Shown: positions 1-8,843 of the stretch, piece after piece | Numbering within the stretch: position 1 is the stretch's first letter | How the letters are laid out: every line of letters begins with the position of its first letter | Assembly: GCF_030464365.1 (NCBI RefSeq) | Contig: NZ_VCYI01000014.1 | Coordinates: 23,392-87,391, forward strand | Source: Methanoculleus methanifontis | Lineage (GTDB): Archaea > Halobacteriota > Methanomicrobia > Methanomicrobiales > Methanoculleaceae | Direction: 5' to 3' | DNA length: 64,000 bases | Translations under genes and position numbers: made by a program | Notes under the pieces: generated by a model | The model's input: only the letters and a program-made list of their open reading frames with translations | What the model was told of the DNA's origin: nothing | Database searches by the model: none

Positions 1-39
1 TCCGAGGGATGCAGACCGCCCGCCGGGGCGAACCCGCCG

Positions 40-1017
40 CTACCCGGCCAGCTTCTCGTACAGGTCGATGTGGCGGTTTGCAATCGTCCGGATATCATAC
101 TCCTCCGTGAGCAGCCGGGAGAGCGCCGCATGCCGCCCGAGCAGGCTCCGGTCCTCGAGCAGCATCCCGGCCTCCTCGGTGTCGTCGAAGTACAGGGCGG
201 TATCCCTGAAATTCCCGGTGAACTCCGGGATCCTCCGGGCGACGACCGGCAGGCCGGTCGCGAACGCCTCCAGGACGACCATCGGGAGCCCCTCCGCGAA
301 GGAGGGGATGAAGAAGGCGTCGGCGCTGCAGTAGGCGGCAGTGATATCGTCGACAAACCCGGTGAAGAGAACGTTCTTCCCGGAACGGCTCTTCTGCTCC
401 TCGATCATGCTGTAGTCCTGGGAGAGCCGCCCGTAGGGGAACCCGCCGACCCAGACAAACCTGATATCCGGGTGTTCGTGCGCGAGAGCGAGGAAGTCGT
501 AGATGCCCTTCCTCGGCGTCTGCTGGGCGACGGTGAGCACCACCCACTCGTCCTCCCCGATGCCGTACTTCTCCCTGAACGCCGCCCGTTTCTCCGGGTT
601 CGGCTGGAACTTCTCCCTGTCCACGCCGTTCGGGATGAGGGTGGTCGAGACGTCCGGGGCGATCTCGTGAACCTCCTTATCGCAGAGGGGCGAGATGGTG
701 ATGATATGGTCGAAACTCCCGTAGATATTCGGGTAGAAATGGTTGACCGTCTCGGAGAAGGCAAGGTTGCCGGTGTTGAGGCGGGGGGTCGAGTGGGCCG
801 TGAGCACCTTGACGCCGAGACTGTACTTCTTGTTCGTCAGGGCAAGGGGGCCGAAGGTGTGGTAGTGGACGAGATCGAAGTCCCGACCACGGGCGTTCCA
901 GGCCAGCTTCGGGCAGGACTCTTCCCTGATGAGCGCACCATAAAGCATCTTTGCCAGGGTGGCGCACCCGATGTACTTGAAGAAGAGCATGTCTTCGACG
1001 AAGAAGTTGACTTTCAT
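40..1017 (-). CDS. Glycosyltransferase family 4 (GT-B fold)
   Basis: Predicted cytosolic sugar transferase of 325 aa, probably acting on a cell-surface glycan or glycolipid. The acceptor and the sugar donor cannot be read from the sequence. The C-terminal half carries the family 4 signatures: an IPNGVD turn near residue 130 and the E-x7-E nucleotide-sugar motif (FAEGLPMVVLEA) near residue 245. There is no signal peptide or membrane segment. The frame stays open far upstream, but the homologous start is the ATG beginning MKVNFFVEDM. That ATG overlaps the stop of the upstream FAD oxidoreductase gene by four bases (ATGA), which indicates translational coupling. The N-terminal GT-B domain is short for the family. 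Confidence 0.88.
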   Translation of the reverse strand: MKVNFFVEDMLFFKYIGCATLAKMLYGALIREESCPKLAWNARGRDFDLVHYHTFGPLALTNKKYSLGVKVLTAHSTPRLNTGNLAFSETVNHFYPNIYGSFDHIITISPLCDKEVHEIAPDVSTTLIPNGVDREKFQPNPEKRAAFREKYGIGEDEWVVLTVAQQTPRKGIYDFLALAHEHPDIRFVWVGGFPYGRLSQDYSMIEEQKSRSGKNVLFTGFVDDITAAYCSADAFFIPSFAEGLPMVVLEAFATGLPVVARRIPEFTGNFRDTALYFDDTEEAGMLLEDRSLLGRHAALSRLLTEEYDIRTIANRHIDLYEKLAG

Positions 1018-2327
1018 GGATATCCCCTCACGAAATCGATCGCGCTCCTGATGCAGCCGTCCATATTGAGGTACTCGAACTGTGAGAACCGGCCGACGAG
1101 GTCGATGCCGCGTTCCCGGCAGAACTCGCGGACGATCGCGATGTTCTTCTGGTATTCGGTGTCGTAGACGACATACGCGAACTTCTCCCGCGCAAGGCCG
1201 GTGTAGACGACGTCGTCCCGTGACGGGATGAACCCGGCGGCGGCGAGCGACGCGACGGTATGCTCGATCACCTCGGCGTCCGACATCCGGGAGACCGCGT
1301 CCCCGTCGTTGTAGGTTATCTCGGCGAGGATCGAGGAGTGGCCGGGAGGGGCGACCTCGCTGCTGTAGTTCGAGGGGAACGATATCCGGTTGAAGAGGCC
1401 GGTCTTCTCGTCGGGGACGTAGAGCCAGGATATATCGGGAACCTCCCCGGCAAGGCCGATGAAGACCGAGCAGAGCGAGTTGTAGCGGAGGGCGTCGCAG
1501 GCCGCCTGTACGTCGGCCGGGACGTCGGAGAGGCAGGGGAGCAGGTTCTGGAGCGGGATCGTCGAGATCAGCCGGTCGGCATGGACGGTCTCGCGGCCGT
1601 CGCTGACGGCGAACCCGCCGTCCTCCTCGCGGATGGAAGTGACCGAGAACCCTGTCCGGACGGCAGGGATGACCGGTTCCGCGATCGCCTCGACAAGCGC
1701 CTCGATTCCGCCCGTCACCGGGTAGGAGAAGACCGCCTGGTGGACGTAGCCCTCGGTCTCGATCCCGATCGCCGACTTGATGATATCCTCGACCGGCGGG
1801 CGGGGGATGCGCCCCTCCACCCAGTGGTGCGACATCCGGTCGGCCGGGTAGTTCCAGATCTTCTCGTTGTAGGGGAGCATGTAGCACTCGGCGATGCCGC
1901 GGCCGAAGGTGTAGGTGATCCACTCGGCAAAGTTCGTCGGCGGTAAAACCTCGCCTTTCTCGACGGCGATGAGGTTCTTGACGAACTCGTTGATGCAGAA
2001 GAACCGGTCTTCGTCAGGGAGTTGATACAGGCCGTTCTCGAAGGGATATTTGACGTAGCGGCCTTTATAGAGGATCTTCGTATTCCGCGTCCGCCGGTCG
2101 GCGTTCTCGCCGAGAACCGAGAGCATGAAGGAGAGGACTTCCGTATCGCGGGAGAAGATGATGTGCGAGCCCCCGGCATCGAACGTAAACCCCGCTTCCG
2201 TCCGCGAGCGGCAGAGCCCCCCGATCGTCTCGTTCCGTTCGAGAACGGTCACGTCGTCGTCCCGTTCGTGGAGCAGGCGCGCCAGCGTAATCCCGGTGAG
2301 ACCGCCACCCAGTACCGCCGATTTCAC
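1014..2327 (-). CDS. FAD-dependent amine-oxidase/mutase-like oxidoreductase
   Basis: Flavoprotein of about 437 aa from the NAD(P)-binding Rossmann/amine oxidase superfamily, the fold shared by protoporphyrinogen oxidase and UDP-galactopyranose mutase. The dinucleotide-binding motif GGGLTG lies at residues 7-12 and is followed by the acidic strand end VLERN and the GGLCRS segment. The start is taken as a GTG (reading V-KSAVLGGG), which puts the Rossmann motif at the usual distance from the N terminus; an in-frame ATG at 2390 would add 21 unconserved residues. A TATA-like stretch (catatatgg) lies about 25 bases upstream, so the message may be leaderless. It is coupled to the glycosyltransferase that follows, so a role in sugar-nucleotide or surface-polymer chemistry is inferred rather than haem synthesis. 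Confidence 0.82.
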   Translation of the reverse strand: MKSAVLGGGLTGITLARLLHERDDDVTVLERNETIGGLCRSRTEAGFTFDAGGSHIIFSRDTEVLSFMLSVLGENADRRTRNTKILYKGRYVKYPFENGLYQLPDEDRFFCINEFVKNLIAVEKGEVLPPTNFAEWITYTFGRGIAECYMLPYNEKIWNYPADRMSHHWVEGRIPRPPVEDIIKSAIGIETEGYVHQAVFSYPVTGGIEALVEAIAEPVIPAVRTGFSVTSIREEDGGFAVSDGRETVHADRLISTIPLQNLLPCLSDVPADVQAACDALRYNSLCSVFIGLAGEVPDISWLYVPDEKTGLFNRISFPSNYSSEVAPPGHSSILAEITYNDGDAVSRMSDAEVIEHTVASLAAAGFIPSRDDVVYTGLAREKFAYVVYDTEYQKNIAIVREFCRERGIDLVGRFSQFEYLNMDGCIRSAIDFVRGYP

Positions 2328-2464
2328 GAGTGTACTGTTTATGCCAAAGCCATATATGGTTGACCATCTGTTTCCCTGTGGTTGCTGCATCCCTGGGTAA
2401 ATATCAGGGATTATCCAACCAGGAGGGCGCGGAGTCCGGTGTTCTCCCGCACCGCCCGGGAGGC

Positions 2465-3559
2465 CTACGGGCCGCGCAGTTCCCCGATGAACTCCCGCAC
2501 ATCCGTTGCGTAGAGTTCGGGCTCCTCCCAGGCCGCAAAGTGCCCGCCGTGGGGGAATTCGGTGAAGCGTTTAAGGTTCACCCTGCGCTCCGCCCACTCA
2601 CGCGGTAGCGGGGCGTCGCGGGGAGGGTGGGCTACGGCTGCCGGAACCGGGGTGCGCCGCCAGGGGCCGGTGGCCGCGCGGGTGTCGAGGTAGTACCGGC
2701 GGATGGACGAGCCGATCGTCTGCGTGACCCAGTAGATCGTGATGTTCGTGAGCAGTTCGTCCCGGGAAAGACGTTTCTCGACCTCCTCGCCGGTCGTGCC
2801 CGAAGCCATGAAACTCATGATCCAGGCCGCGAGGCCTGCGGGCGAATCGGACAGGCCGTAGGCGAGGCTCTGCGGTTTGGTCGACTGGACGATATTGAAG
2901 GCACCTTCGTTCATCCACCACTCCCGGATGTAGTTCGCGAACGCAATCTCGGGCTCTGTGAGGGTCGAGAAATCCGTCGTCGGGTCCGGGTAACCGACAT
3001 CGGTCAGGTGGAGGGCAAGCAGGGCGTCGGGGTGGCGCTCCGCGAGGAATTGGGCGACGAGCGCCCCGGCATCGCCGCCGGCCGCGACGAACTTCCCGTA
3101 CCCCAGTTCTTCCGTCATCAGTTCGGCGAAGAGGTCCGCGGTATCGCCGGTGGTCATGGGCACGGGGTCGGAGAACCCCTGTCCGGGGAAGGACGGGACG
3201 ACCACATCGAACGAGAGATCGGAGTCGATCAGCATCGGGATGACCCTGTGGTAGCGGTAGAAGGAGTCGGGCCAGCCGTGGAGCAGGAGGACCGGCACCG
3301 GGTTCGGTTCCCCGGAGCGCTCGTGGACGAAGTGAATTCCCACCCCATTGACCTCTGCCCTGAACTGGGTAAAGCGGTTCAGGTACGCCTCGTGCCTGCG
3401 CCAGTCGTACCGGTGCTCCCAGTACCCGACAAGGTCTTTCATGTACGCGAGGTTCGTGCCGTACTCCCAGCCGCCGCCATCCGGCCAGCGGGTGCGGGCG
3501 AGGCGTTGTCGCAGGTCGTCGAGGACGCCCTCCGGAACGGCGATGGTGAAGGGTTGCAT
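2465..3559 (-). CDS. Epoxide hydrolase-like alpha/beta hydrolase
   Basis: Protein of about 364 aa with the N-terminal lid region typical of epoxide hydrolases followed by an alpha/beta-hydrolase core. Visible motifs are the oxyanion-hole sequence HGWPDS at residues 94-99, the nucleophile elbow GGDAG at 161-165 (Asp163, where the family usually has GGDWG) and the catalytic-histidine segment HGGHFAAWEEPE near the C terminus. These residues fit hydrolysis through an Asp-ester intermediate, but the substrate is unknown. A second ATG seven codons upstream (3580) is possible; the downstream ATG beginning MQPFTIAVPEG matches the usual family N terminus. It stands alone between two convergent-spaced minus-strand units. 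The family is mainly bacterial, so lateral acquisition is possible. Confidence 0.85.
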   Translation of the reverse strand: MQPFTIAVPEGVLDDLRQRLARTRWPDGGGWEYGTNLAYMKDLVGYWEHRYDWRRHEAYLNRFTQFRAEVNGVGIHFVHERSGEPNPVPVLLLHGWPDSFYRYHRVIPMLIDSDLSFDVVVPSFPGQGFSDPVPMTTGDTADLFAELMTEELGYGKFVAAGGDAGALVAQFLAERHPDALLALHLTDVGYPDPTTDFSTLTEPEIAFANYIREWWMNEGAFNIVQSTKPQSLAYGLSDSPAGLAAWIMSFMASGTTGEEVEKRLSRDELLTNITIYWVTQTIGSSIRRYYLDTRAATGPWRRTPVPAAVAHPPRDAPLPREWAERRVNLKRFTEFPHGGHFAAWEEPELYATDVREFIGELRGP

Positions 3560-3637
3560 GCCCGGATGGACGGCCTCCACCCGGTTATATATTTTCCGTA
3601 CGTGACTGCTTGCCGCCGTCGAGAGTGCCGGGGTGCG

Positions 3638-4432
3638 CTAACGTTGCGCCTCCATATCCGCAACCGTGAGGTCCGGGTGGCGGTACCGTCCCCGCCCTTT
3701 CGTTCCCCGCATCACGTGGAGCTGGATCGCCTCGGTCGGGCAGAAGTGAAGGCAGGCGCAGCAGAGTTCACACCGCTGGTTCCAGACCGGCCGGTCGTCG
3801 GGCATCTCGATGTTGCCCGTCGGGCAGACCCTCGCGCAGGTGCCGCAGCCGGTGCAGGCGTCCGATATGGAGAAGGCGGCGGACGCATCATGAGTGCCTT
3901 TTGCGAACGGCCCATAAGTCAGCGCCTTCACGAGCCCGGAGATGGGTGCAAACCCCGGGGAGACCGAACGGCCGCTCCCGATCGTCTCCGCGATCTCGGC
4001 AAACCGTTTGTCCGCCTTGCTGAGGATCTTCTCGCACTTCTCGCCTTCCGGCGGCCGCGCGAGCGGCGGGAAGTTGCCGGGCATGGTGACGGCGAACGCG
4101 GCGTCGAGCCCCCGGCCCTGCCGTTCCCGGAGGATCCTGTTCAACTGGTGGAGGGCAGAGACCCCCATGCCGCCCATCGTGACGACCGCGAAGGTGTACT
4201 TTGTTCCCGAGAGGTCGAGCCGTTCCGCAAACCTGGCTACCATGACCGGCACCCCGCAGTCGTAGACCGGGCAGACGATCCCGACCCGGTCGGCATCCGG
4301 GGTGATCGTACCCGGGGTGATCGCAAGCGATGCAATCGGGACAAGTTCGGTCTCCCCGAGAGCTGCGGCAACCTTCCTCGCCGCGGCAAGGGAGTTTCCG
4401 GTGCCGGTAAAATAGTAGATGACGGTCTTCAT
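3638..4432 (-). CDS. EFR1-type flavodoxin-ferredoxin fusion (copy 1)
   Basis: Predicted soluble electron-transfer protein of 264 aa. It has an N-terminal flavodoxin-like domain with the FMN phosphate loop TGTGNS at residues 9-14 and a C-terminal 2[4Fe-4S] ferredoxin domain. The two clusters are marked by CTGCGTCARVCP and CELCCACLHFCP. The start ATG overlaps the stop of the upstream paralogue by four bases, so the two are one transcription unit. The paralogues share layout and motifs over their full length, which indicates tandem duplication. Redox partners are not evident from the neighbours. Confidence 0.9.
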   Translation of the reverse strand: MKTVIYYFTGTGNSLAAARKVAAALGETELVPIASLAITPGTITPDADRVGIVCPVYDCGVPVMVARFAERLDLSGTKYTFAVVTMGGMGVSALHQLNRILRERQGRGLDAAFAVTMPGNFPPLARPPEGEKCEKILSKADKRFAEIAETIGSGRSVSPGFAPISGLVKALTYGPFAKGTHDASAAFSISDACTGCGTCARVCPTGNIEMPDDRPVWNQRCELCCACLHFCPTEAIQLHVMRGTKGRGRYRHPDLTVADMEAQR

Positions 4433-5220
4433 GGTCGGCGCTCCAGTTCGGCGATGCCGACCGACGGGTTCCGGTAGCGTTGCCTCCCTTCGGTAGCCTT
4501 TCCGGCCTGGATCGCCTCGACCGGGCAGAGGTGGATGCACCCGCAGCAGAGTTCGCACCGGTGGTTCCAGACCGGCCGGCCGTCGACCATCTCGATGTTC
4601 TCCGCCGGGCAGACCCTCGCGCAGATGCCGCACGACGTGCATTCTTCGCTAACCGTGAATATGCGTTCGTCCCCGTGAATCCGGGAGAGGAACCGAGGGT
4701 ACATGACGGCCCTGATAAGGTGCGTCAGAGGCGCACGCGGGAGTTTTGTCCTCTTTCCATCCCGGATCTGGCCCGCGATCCTAGCAAGTTCCGCGTCTGC
4801 CGTAGCAAGCAACCGGTCCCGCTTCTCTCCCGCGGGCGAGCCGTACATCAGGATGTAGTTGCCCGGCATATGCACGCCGAATCCTGCATCGAGCCCCTTT
4901 CCAGTCCGTTCTCCCAGGATTCCGTCGAGCTGCCGGAGAGCCGCAGAACCTCCGCCCCCTCCGTGCGTGACGATCGAGAAGACGTAGTCTGCCGCGGTGA
5001 GGTCGAGACGCTCCGCAAACGATGCTACCATCGCCGGGAGACCAGAGAAGTAGACCGGGCAGGCGATCCCGACCCGGTCGGTATCGGGGTAGATTTTGCC
5101 CGTGGTGTCTCGAAACGCCGCTATCGAGACAATCTCGGTATCCCCAAGGGTTTCGGCAACCTTCTTTGCAGCGGCAAGGGAGTTGCCGGTCCCGGTAAAA
5201 TAGTAGATAGTGGTCTTCAT
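4429..5220 (-). CDS. EFR1-type flavodoxin-ferredoxin fusion (copy 2)
   Basis: Protein of 263 aa with the same domain order as its downstream paralogue: the flavodoxin phosphate loop TGTGNS near residue 10, then the cluster motifs CTSCGICARVCP and CELCCGCIHLCP. It is the first gene of the two-gene unit. A GAGGT ribosome-binding site lies about six bases before the ATG at 5220, which supports this start over the much longer open frame upstream. It is inferred to shuttle electrons between low-potential iron-sulfur and flavin partners in the cytosol. Differences from copy 1 are concentrated around the putative FMN and partner-docking loops, which may mean two different partners. Confidence 0.9.
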   Translation of the reverse strand: MKTTIYYFTGTGNSLAAAKKVAETLGDTEIVSIAAFRDTTGKIYPDTDRVGIACPVYFSGLPAMVASFAERLDLTAADYVFSIVTHGGGGGSAALRQLDGILGERTGKGLDAGFGVHMPGNYILMYGSPAGEKRDRLLATADAELARIAGQIRDGKRTKLPRAPLTHLIRAVMYPRFLSRIHGDERIFTVSEECTSCGICARVCPAENIEMVDGRPVWNHRCELCCGCIHLCPVEAIQAGKATEGRQRYRNPSVGIAELERRP

Positions 5221-5405
5221 AGCAACCTCAAGCGATCCGGTTCGGTTCTGCTCTCCACCAGGTGTCGGCAACCTAAGTGTTCGCTCATAGGGATATGGAT
5301 TTTGCGAAGACGATCGAGTGGGTGGACCAGGATCATTGCGTGGCGCACCATCATAGCGGCACGGTCTCACGCAGAGGCGAAAAAAAGTGCAGGATTGCTC
5401 CGGCA

Positions 5406-6992
5406 TCACTGCTGGCGGGGCGAATCCTGATCAGCGAGCCGGGTCGCCCCCGGTGTCCTCGGCTGCGGAGCGCTCCCGGGTGACTGGATGAACCAGCCAG
5501 TCCGGGTGCCGTCAAGCGTAGCGGTGGAGTTCCCGGCTGTGAGGAGGCTTACAACAACCATGGAAAGGGCTGAGAGCACGAGTGCGTAGAGGCTGAAGTG
5601 CACCGGGAGCGATCCCACGAACTGGTGCCAGTAGCCGAAGCCCGCGGCCGCGACGAGCCCGACCGCCATGCTCGCGATCGCTCCCTGTCCCGTCGCGCCG
5701 CGCCAGTAGAGCCCGGCGAGCAGCGGAACCGCGAACGTCGCGAGCATCACCCCGATACCCATCCAGATCAGCCAGGCAAGCATCGGCGGTGGGTTGATGG
5801 CGAGGAGGAGCGTGCCGCCGGCCCCGAGAACGACCGCGACCTTCGAGACGAGGAGCACCTCCTTATCGGGCGCCGCAGGGCGGAAGATGTTCTTGTAGAT
5901 ATCCCACGCGAACGAGGTGCCGACCGTGAGCATCAGCCGGTCGGTCGTCGACATCACCGCCGCAAGGACGATCACCGCAAAGAGCGCCCAGAGCGCCACG
6001 TTCGGTATCGCATGTTCGACACCGACGATGAAGGCGAAGTCCTGGGCGTTCACGGCGTCCGGGAGCACCAGTTTTCCTTCCTCGACGAGCGAGCGGACGG
6101 CAAACCCGGTGAACTTGACGAAGAACATCACGACCGCGTAGATGGTGAACGCGATGAGCGGCGCCCACTTGAAGTAGCGAGCCTCTTTTACGGCGAGGAC
6201 GTTGTTGACGACGTGCGGCGCGCAGGCGAGGCCGACCATCAGGAGGATGCCGAACGAGACCAGGAACTCCGGCGTCGCGTAAGCGTACGAGGCGTAGGCC
6301 GGGCTCGGGAACCAGGGCTCGACGAAGTTCGGGTCAATCCCGGCAATGACCGTGTTGATATGTTCGAGCCCGCCGGCGCTTGCGATGACGAACGGCGCCA
6401 TCAGGAGCACGCCGAAGATCAGGATCCCGCCCTGGAAGAGGGTCGTCCAGGAGACGGCGTAGAGCCCGCCGACGACCGTGTAGGCGGTGATGATGACCCC
6501 GGCGATGAGGAGCGCCTGCCAGTGCGGGATGCCGAAGAGCCAGACGAGCACGATGCTGATCGCGGCATACTGCCCGACGAGGTAGATCAACGATACAGTG
6601 ATCCCCGCAGCGGCCGAGAGTGCCCGGAGCGCCCGCGGGCTCTCGAACCGGTCAGCGAGGTAGTCCTGGACGGTCAGGTAGCCCCGTTCATTCCCGATAG
6701 CCTGGAGTTTCACGCCGAAGAAGATGATACAGAACGCAGCGGCAAGCGGGACGAAGATCTGCTCCCAGATCCCCGGCCAGCCGGATGTATAGCCGAATCC
6801 GCTCACGCCGAGCAGGGTCATCCCGCTGCAGATCGAGCAGACGACCAGGATCGTGAAGACCCAGAACCCGAGCGATCTGCCCGCGAGGATGTAATCCTCG
6901 GTGTTATGGATCTTCTTCGAGGCCCAGTTCCCGATGCCGATGAGCACAAAGAAGTAGAGCCCGATCAGGACGAACGTCGCAAGGTCCGCCAT
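5406..6992 (-). CDS. Sodium:solute symporter (SSS family)
   Basis: Integral membrane transporter of 528 aa with about 13 hydrophobic segments, consistent with the LeuT-fold SSS family that couples uptake of an organic solute (amino acid, organic acid or vitamin) to Na+. The N terminus (FVLIGLYFFVLIGIGNWASKK) and the block reading SGMTLLGVSGFGYTSGW are characteristic; the substrate cannot be named. The C terminus ends in a short hydrophilic tail. The ATG directly abuts the TGA of the 35-residue upstream gene, so the pair is translationally coupled. Expression is probably driven by the single promoter before that small gene. Confidence 0.9.
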   Translation of the reverse strand: MADLATFVLIGLYFFVLIGIGNWASKKIHNTEDYILAGRSLGFWVFTILVVCSICSGMTLLGVSGFGYTSGWPGIWEQIFVPLAAAFCIIFFGVKLQAIGNERGYLTVQDYLADRFESPRALRALSAAAGITVSLIYLVGQYAAISIVLVWLFGIPHWQALLIAGVIITAYTVVGGLYAVSWTTLFQGGILIFGVLLMAPFVIASAGGLEHINTVIAGIDPNFVEPWFPSPAYASYAYATPEFLVSFGILLMVGLACAPHVVNNVLAVKEARYFKWAPLIAFTIYAVVMFFVKFTGFAVRSLVEEGKLVLPDAVNAQDFAFIVGVEHAIPNVALWALFAVIVLAAVMSTTDRLMLTVGTSFAWDIYKNIFRPAAPDKEVLLVSKVAVVLGAGGTLLLAINPPPMLAWLIWMGIGVMLATFAVPLLAGLYWRGATGQGAIASMAVGLVAAAGFGYWHQFVGSLPVHFSLYALVLSALSMVVVSLLTAGNSTATLDGTRTGWFIQSPGSAPQPRTPGATRLADQDSPRQQ

Positions 6993-7100
6993 TCAAGCGG
7001 CCTCCCTGAACCCGAGGCCCCAGAGAGCGAGCAGGACGACGACCAGGGCGACGGCGCCGCCCACGATGATTCCCGTATGGAGAGGTAGCCCGAAGAACAT
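6993..7100 (-). CDS. Symporter small accessory protein
   Basis: Micro-protein of 35 aa. It begins MFFGLPLHTG, continues with one hydrophobic helix (about residues 10-30) and ends FREAA. Its TGA touches the ATG of the SSS symporter. Tiny one-helix proteins directly before symporter genes are a known arrangement in archaea and bacteria and are thought to assemble with the transporter. No Shine-Dalgarno site is visible, but a box A is centred about 28 bases upstream, which fits a leaderless message starting at this ATG. Its size means it is easily missed by gene callers. Confidence 0.75.
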   Translation of the reverse strand: MFFGLPLHTGIIVGGAVALVVVLLALWGLGFREAA

Positions 7101-7120
7101 GCTGTGTCATTGTGTGGCAT

Positions 7121-7132
7121 GCTAACATATAA
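7121..7132 (-). promoter_or_regulatory. Box A of the symporter operon
   Basis: On the minus strand the sequence reads TTATATGTT, a good archaeal TATA box. It is centred near 7128, about 28 bases before the ATG of the small accessory gene, the spacing expected for a leaderless transcript. Confidence 0.55.
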
Positions 7133-7430
7133 CACGATCGATCGGGACGGCGAGATCCCCTCGATGAAAAGTCAGGCACATGATAACTGGAGAATGATAT
7201 TTCGAACTCTCCGCGGCTTTGCGTGAGTCGCTGAGGTATGGATGATCCGGAGAGATCTATCGATAACCGGGCGCTATCCCTTCTGAATCGAGAATGTGCA
7301 TGAGATAAAGCCGGGCATCCTTTACAGTGGCACGGCATCCTGGAGGGATGCGGTCCCTGGTGTACCCGTGCAGTCCCCCCCGGTCACCACATCGACCTTG
7401 CGGTCGAACAGGTCTTTTTGATCCCGGGCC
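7133..7430. other. Intergenic, no gene seen
   Basis: This stretch separates the symporter operon from the zinc ribbon gene. No conserved reading frame, repeat or RNA gene was recognised. It contains short GC-rich palindromic bits but nothing strong enough to name. Confidence 0.5.
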
Positions 7431-7958
7431 CTACTCCCGCCACCTCGGCAGCGTCGAGAGGTACTGGCCGACCATCTCCTTCGCCTTCTCGGAGGGCATC
7501 CCGAGTTTCGCGGCCATCATCGGCGTGTACCTCCCGATCGCCTGCTCTCGCGTCAGATCGGGCTCGACGAACCCTCCGTCCCGGTAACAGTAGGTGCAGT
7601 ATCGCGTGCTCCGCGATCCGTCCCCCTCCGTTCCGGCGTCTTCGTCGCGGGCAAGAGGCATCCCGCAACTCTCGCAGAGCGTGATCTTCCGCCCGGCCCA
7701 CCGCTTCAGGCACGAAAGTTGCTCCTTTGTGAACTCCTCCGCCTTGTCAAGAGGAATCGCATACATCTGCGACATCATCCCTCCGCCGATCTTCGCCATC
7801 TCGTCGATGGTGATCCCCGGGTTCGTGAAGGCTCCGTCCCGGTAGCAGTAGGTGCAGTAGTCCTCCGAGAGCGTGCCGTCCGCCTCTGTCCCGAACTGCT
7901 CCTCCGCGTTCATCGGCATCCCGCAGCTCTGGCATGCACGTATTCTATCTGTCTTCAT
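7431..7958 (-). CDS. Duplicated zinc ribbon protein
   Basis: Protein of 175 aa built from two tandem copies of one zinc-binding unit of about 85 residues. Each copy begins with C-x-SCGMP (CQSCGMPM near residue 9 and CESCGMPL near residue 96) and has a second metal knuckle YCTYCYRDG followed by a short helical tail. The four cysteines per copy fit one structural zinc each (zf-ribbon_2 type domain). An AGGAGTG ribosome-binding site precedes the ATG at 7958. No catalytic residues are visible, so a nucleic-acid or protein-binding role is inferred. It is a single-gene unit. Confidence 0.85.
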   Translation of the reverse strand: MKTDRIRACQSCGMPMNAEEQFGTEADGTLSEDYCTYCYRDGAFTNPGITIDEMAKIGGGMMSQMYAIPLDKAEEFTKEQLSCLKRWAGRKITLCESCGMPLARDEDAGTEGDGSRSTRYCTYCYRDGGFVEPDLTREQAIGRYTPMMAAKLGMPSEKAKEMVGQYLSTLPRWRE

Positions 7959-8101
7959 ATACACTCCTGTAGCGACTACACGCTGCAAATAAGGAAACCG
8001 TCGTACGAGGGAAAATATTTCCAAAAACGCTTGTAAAAAGGTGCGACCGCACCCGTACTTCTGCCGGAGACCCGGCCGGGACATGAAGACTGAGCCGTCG
8101 T

Positions 8102-8554
8102 CTATTCGTTTCTGGGCGGGAACCGGATTGTCATCCTGCCGCCTGCGCCGTGCTCGAGCATCGCATCGCGCTGGAGCGCCCGGGCGTAGCCCGCGAGGTA
8201 GGGCTCGGCCACCCGGATGTCCGCGAAGGTCTCCCGAACCGCCTTTGCCGCGCCGTCGATAACGATAGCCACGCCCCCGCCGGCGACGTCCGAGGACTCG
8301 CAGGGGATCCCCCACGTCAGGAGGAGCCCCTCCATCAGGGTCGGGGGATCGAACTGTTCCTCGGTGCGGGTGAGGAGTTCTGTCCCGTTCTCTTCGCCGA
8401 GTCGCCTGGCAATGGCGGTGATCCCCTCTATGAGACCGGGAGGGGCGTCCGCAAGAAGTCTTCGCACAAGGGGTCCGGCGACATCGTGTCGCTGCAGGGA
8501 TCGGGCTACCTTGATCAACTGCCAGTCCCGGGCAAACGAAGTACCGGTGCGCAT
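8102..8554 (-). CDS. Conserved hypothetical protein of an Lrp operon
   Basis: Soluble protein of 150 aa that I do not recognise. It is predicted mixed alpha/beta, with a helical N-terminal half and a strand-rich C-terminal half containing GGGVAIVIDGAAKAV near residue 95. It has no signal peptide or membrane segment. The ATG lies one base after the stop of the membrane protein gene, so it is the last member of a three-gene unit led by an Lrp-type regulator. An effector-binding or enzyme-like role is possible but unsupported. Confidence 0.75.
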   Translation of the reverse strand: MRTGTSFARDWQLIKVARSLQRHDVAGPLVRRLLADAPPGLIEGITAIARRLGEENGTELLTRTEEQFDPPTLMEGLLLTWGIPCESSDVAGGGVAIVIDGAAKAVRETFADIRVAEPYLAGYARALQRDAMLEHGAGGRMTIRFPPRNE

Positions 8555-8555
8555 A

Positions 8556-8843
8556 TTATCCTCTCATGATGCCGTAAGCCATCACGCAGAGGCCGAGGAT
8601 CACCACGATGTGAGAGAAGATCCCCGACCAGATAATGATGAATTCGTCGGGCGTAAACACGCTGATGAGATCGGCGAACGTGATTCCCACGATCAGCGTA
8701 AACAGCCCGTAGATGAAGAGGAGCAGGGTCGGCTGCTTCACGATCCGGTAGGCATTGAAGATGATGCCGAGGAGGAGCGCCCCTAAAAAGAGCGTCACGA
8801 TCGCAAGCATCTGTTGTATGGTCTCAATTTCCATTCCGTTCAT
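8556..8843 (-). CDS. Small membrane protein, three helices
   Basis: Protein of 95 aa dominated by three predicted transmembrane helices (about residues 10-32, 37-62 and 68-92) with short loops. No family is recognised. It overlaps the stop of the Lrp-like regulator by four bases (ATGA) and is followed after one base by a soluble hypothetical protein. A two- or three-component sensing or transport unit under the local regulator is plausible inference only. Confidence 0.75.
   Translation of the reverse strand: MNGMEIETIQQMLAIVTLFLGALLLGIIFNAYRIVKQPTLLLFIYGLFTLIVGITFADLISVFTPDEFIIIWSGIFSHIVVILGLCVMAYGIMRG

Noticed and set aside
1018..1923. Upstream half of the long frame that contains the glycosyltransferase
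   Set aside because: It is the shadow of the FAD oxidoreductase gene in another frame; the conserved glycosyltransferase starts at 1017.
2627..4477. 616-codon plus-strand open frame opposite the epoxide hydrolase and ferredoxin genes
   Set aside because: Arg/Gly/Pro-rich composition typical of the antisense of high-GC genes; the minus-strand frames carry clear family motifs.
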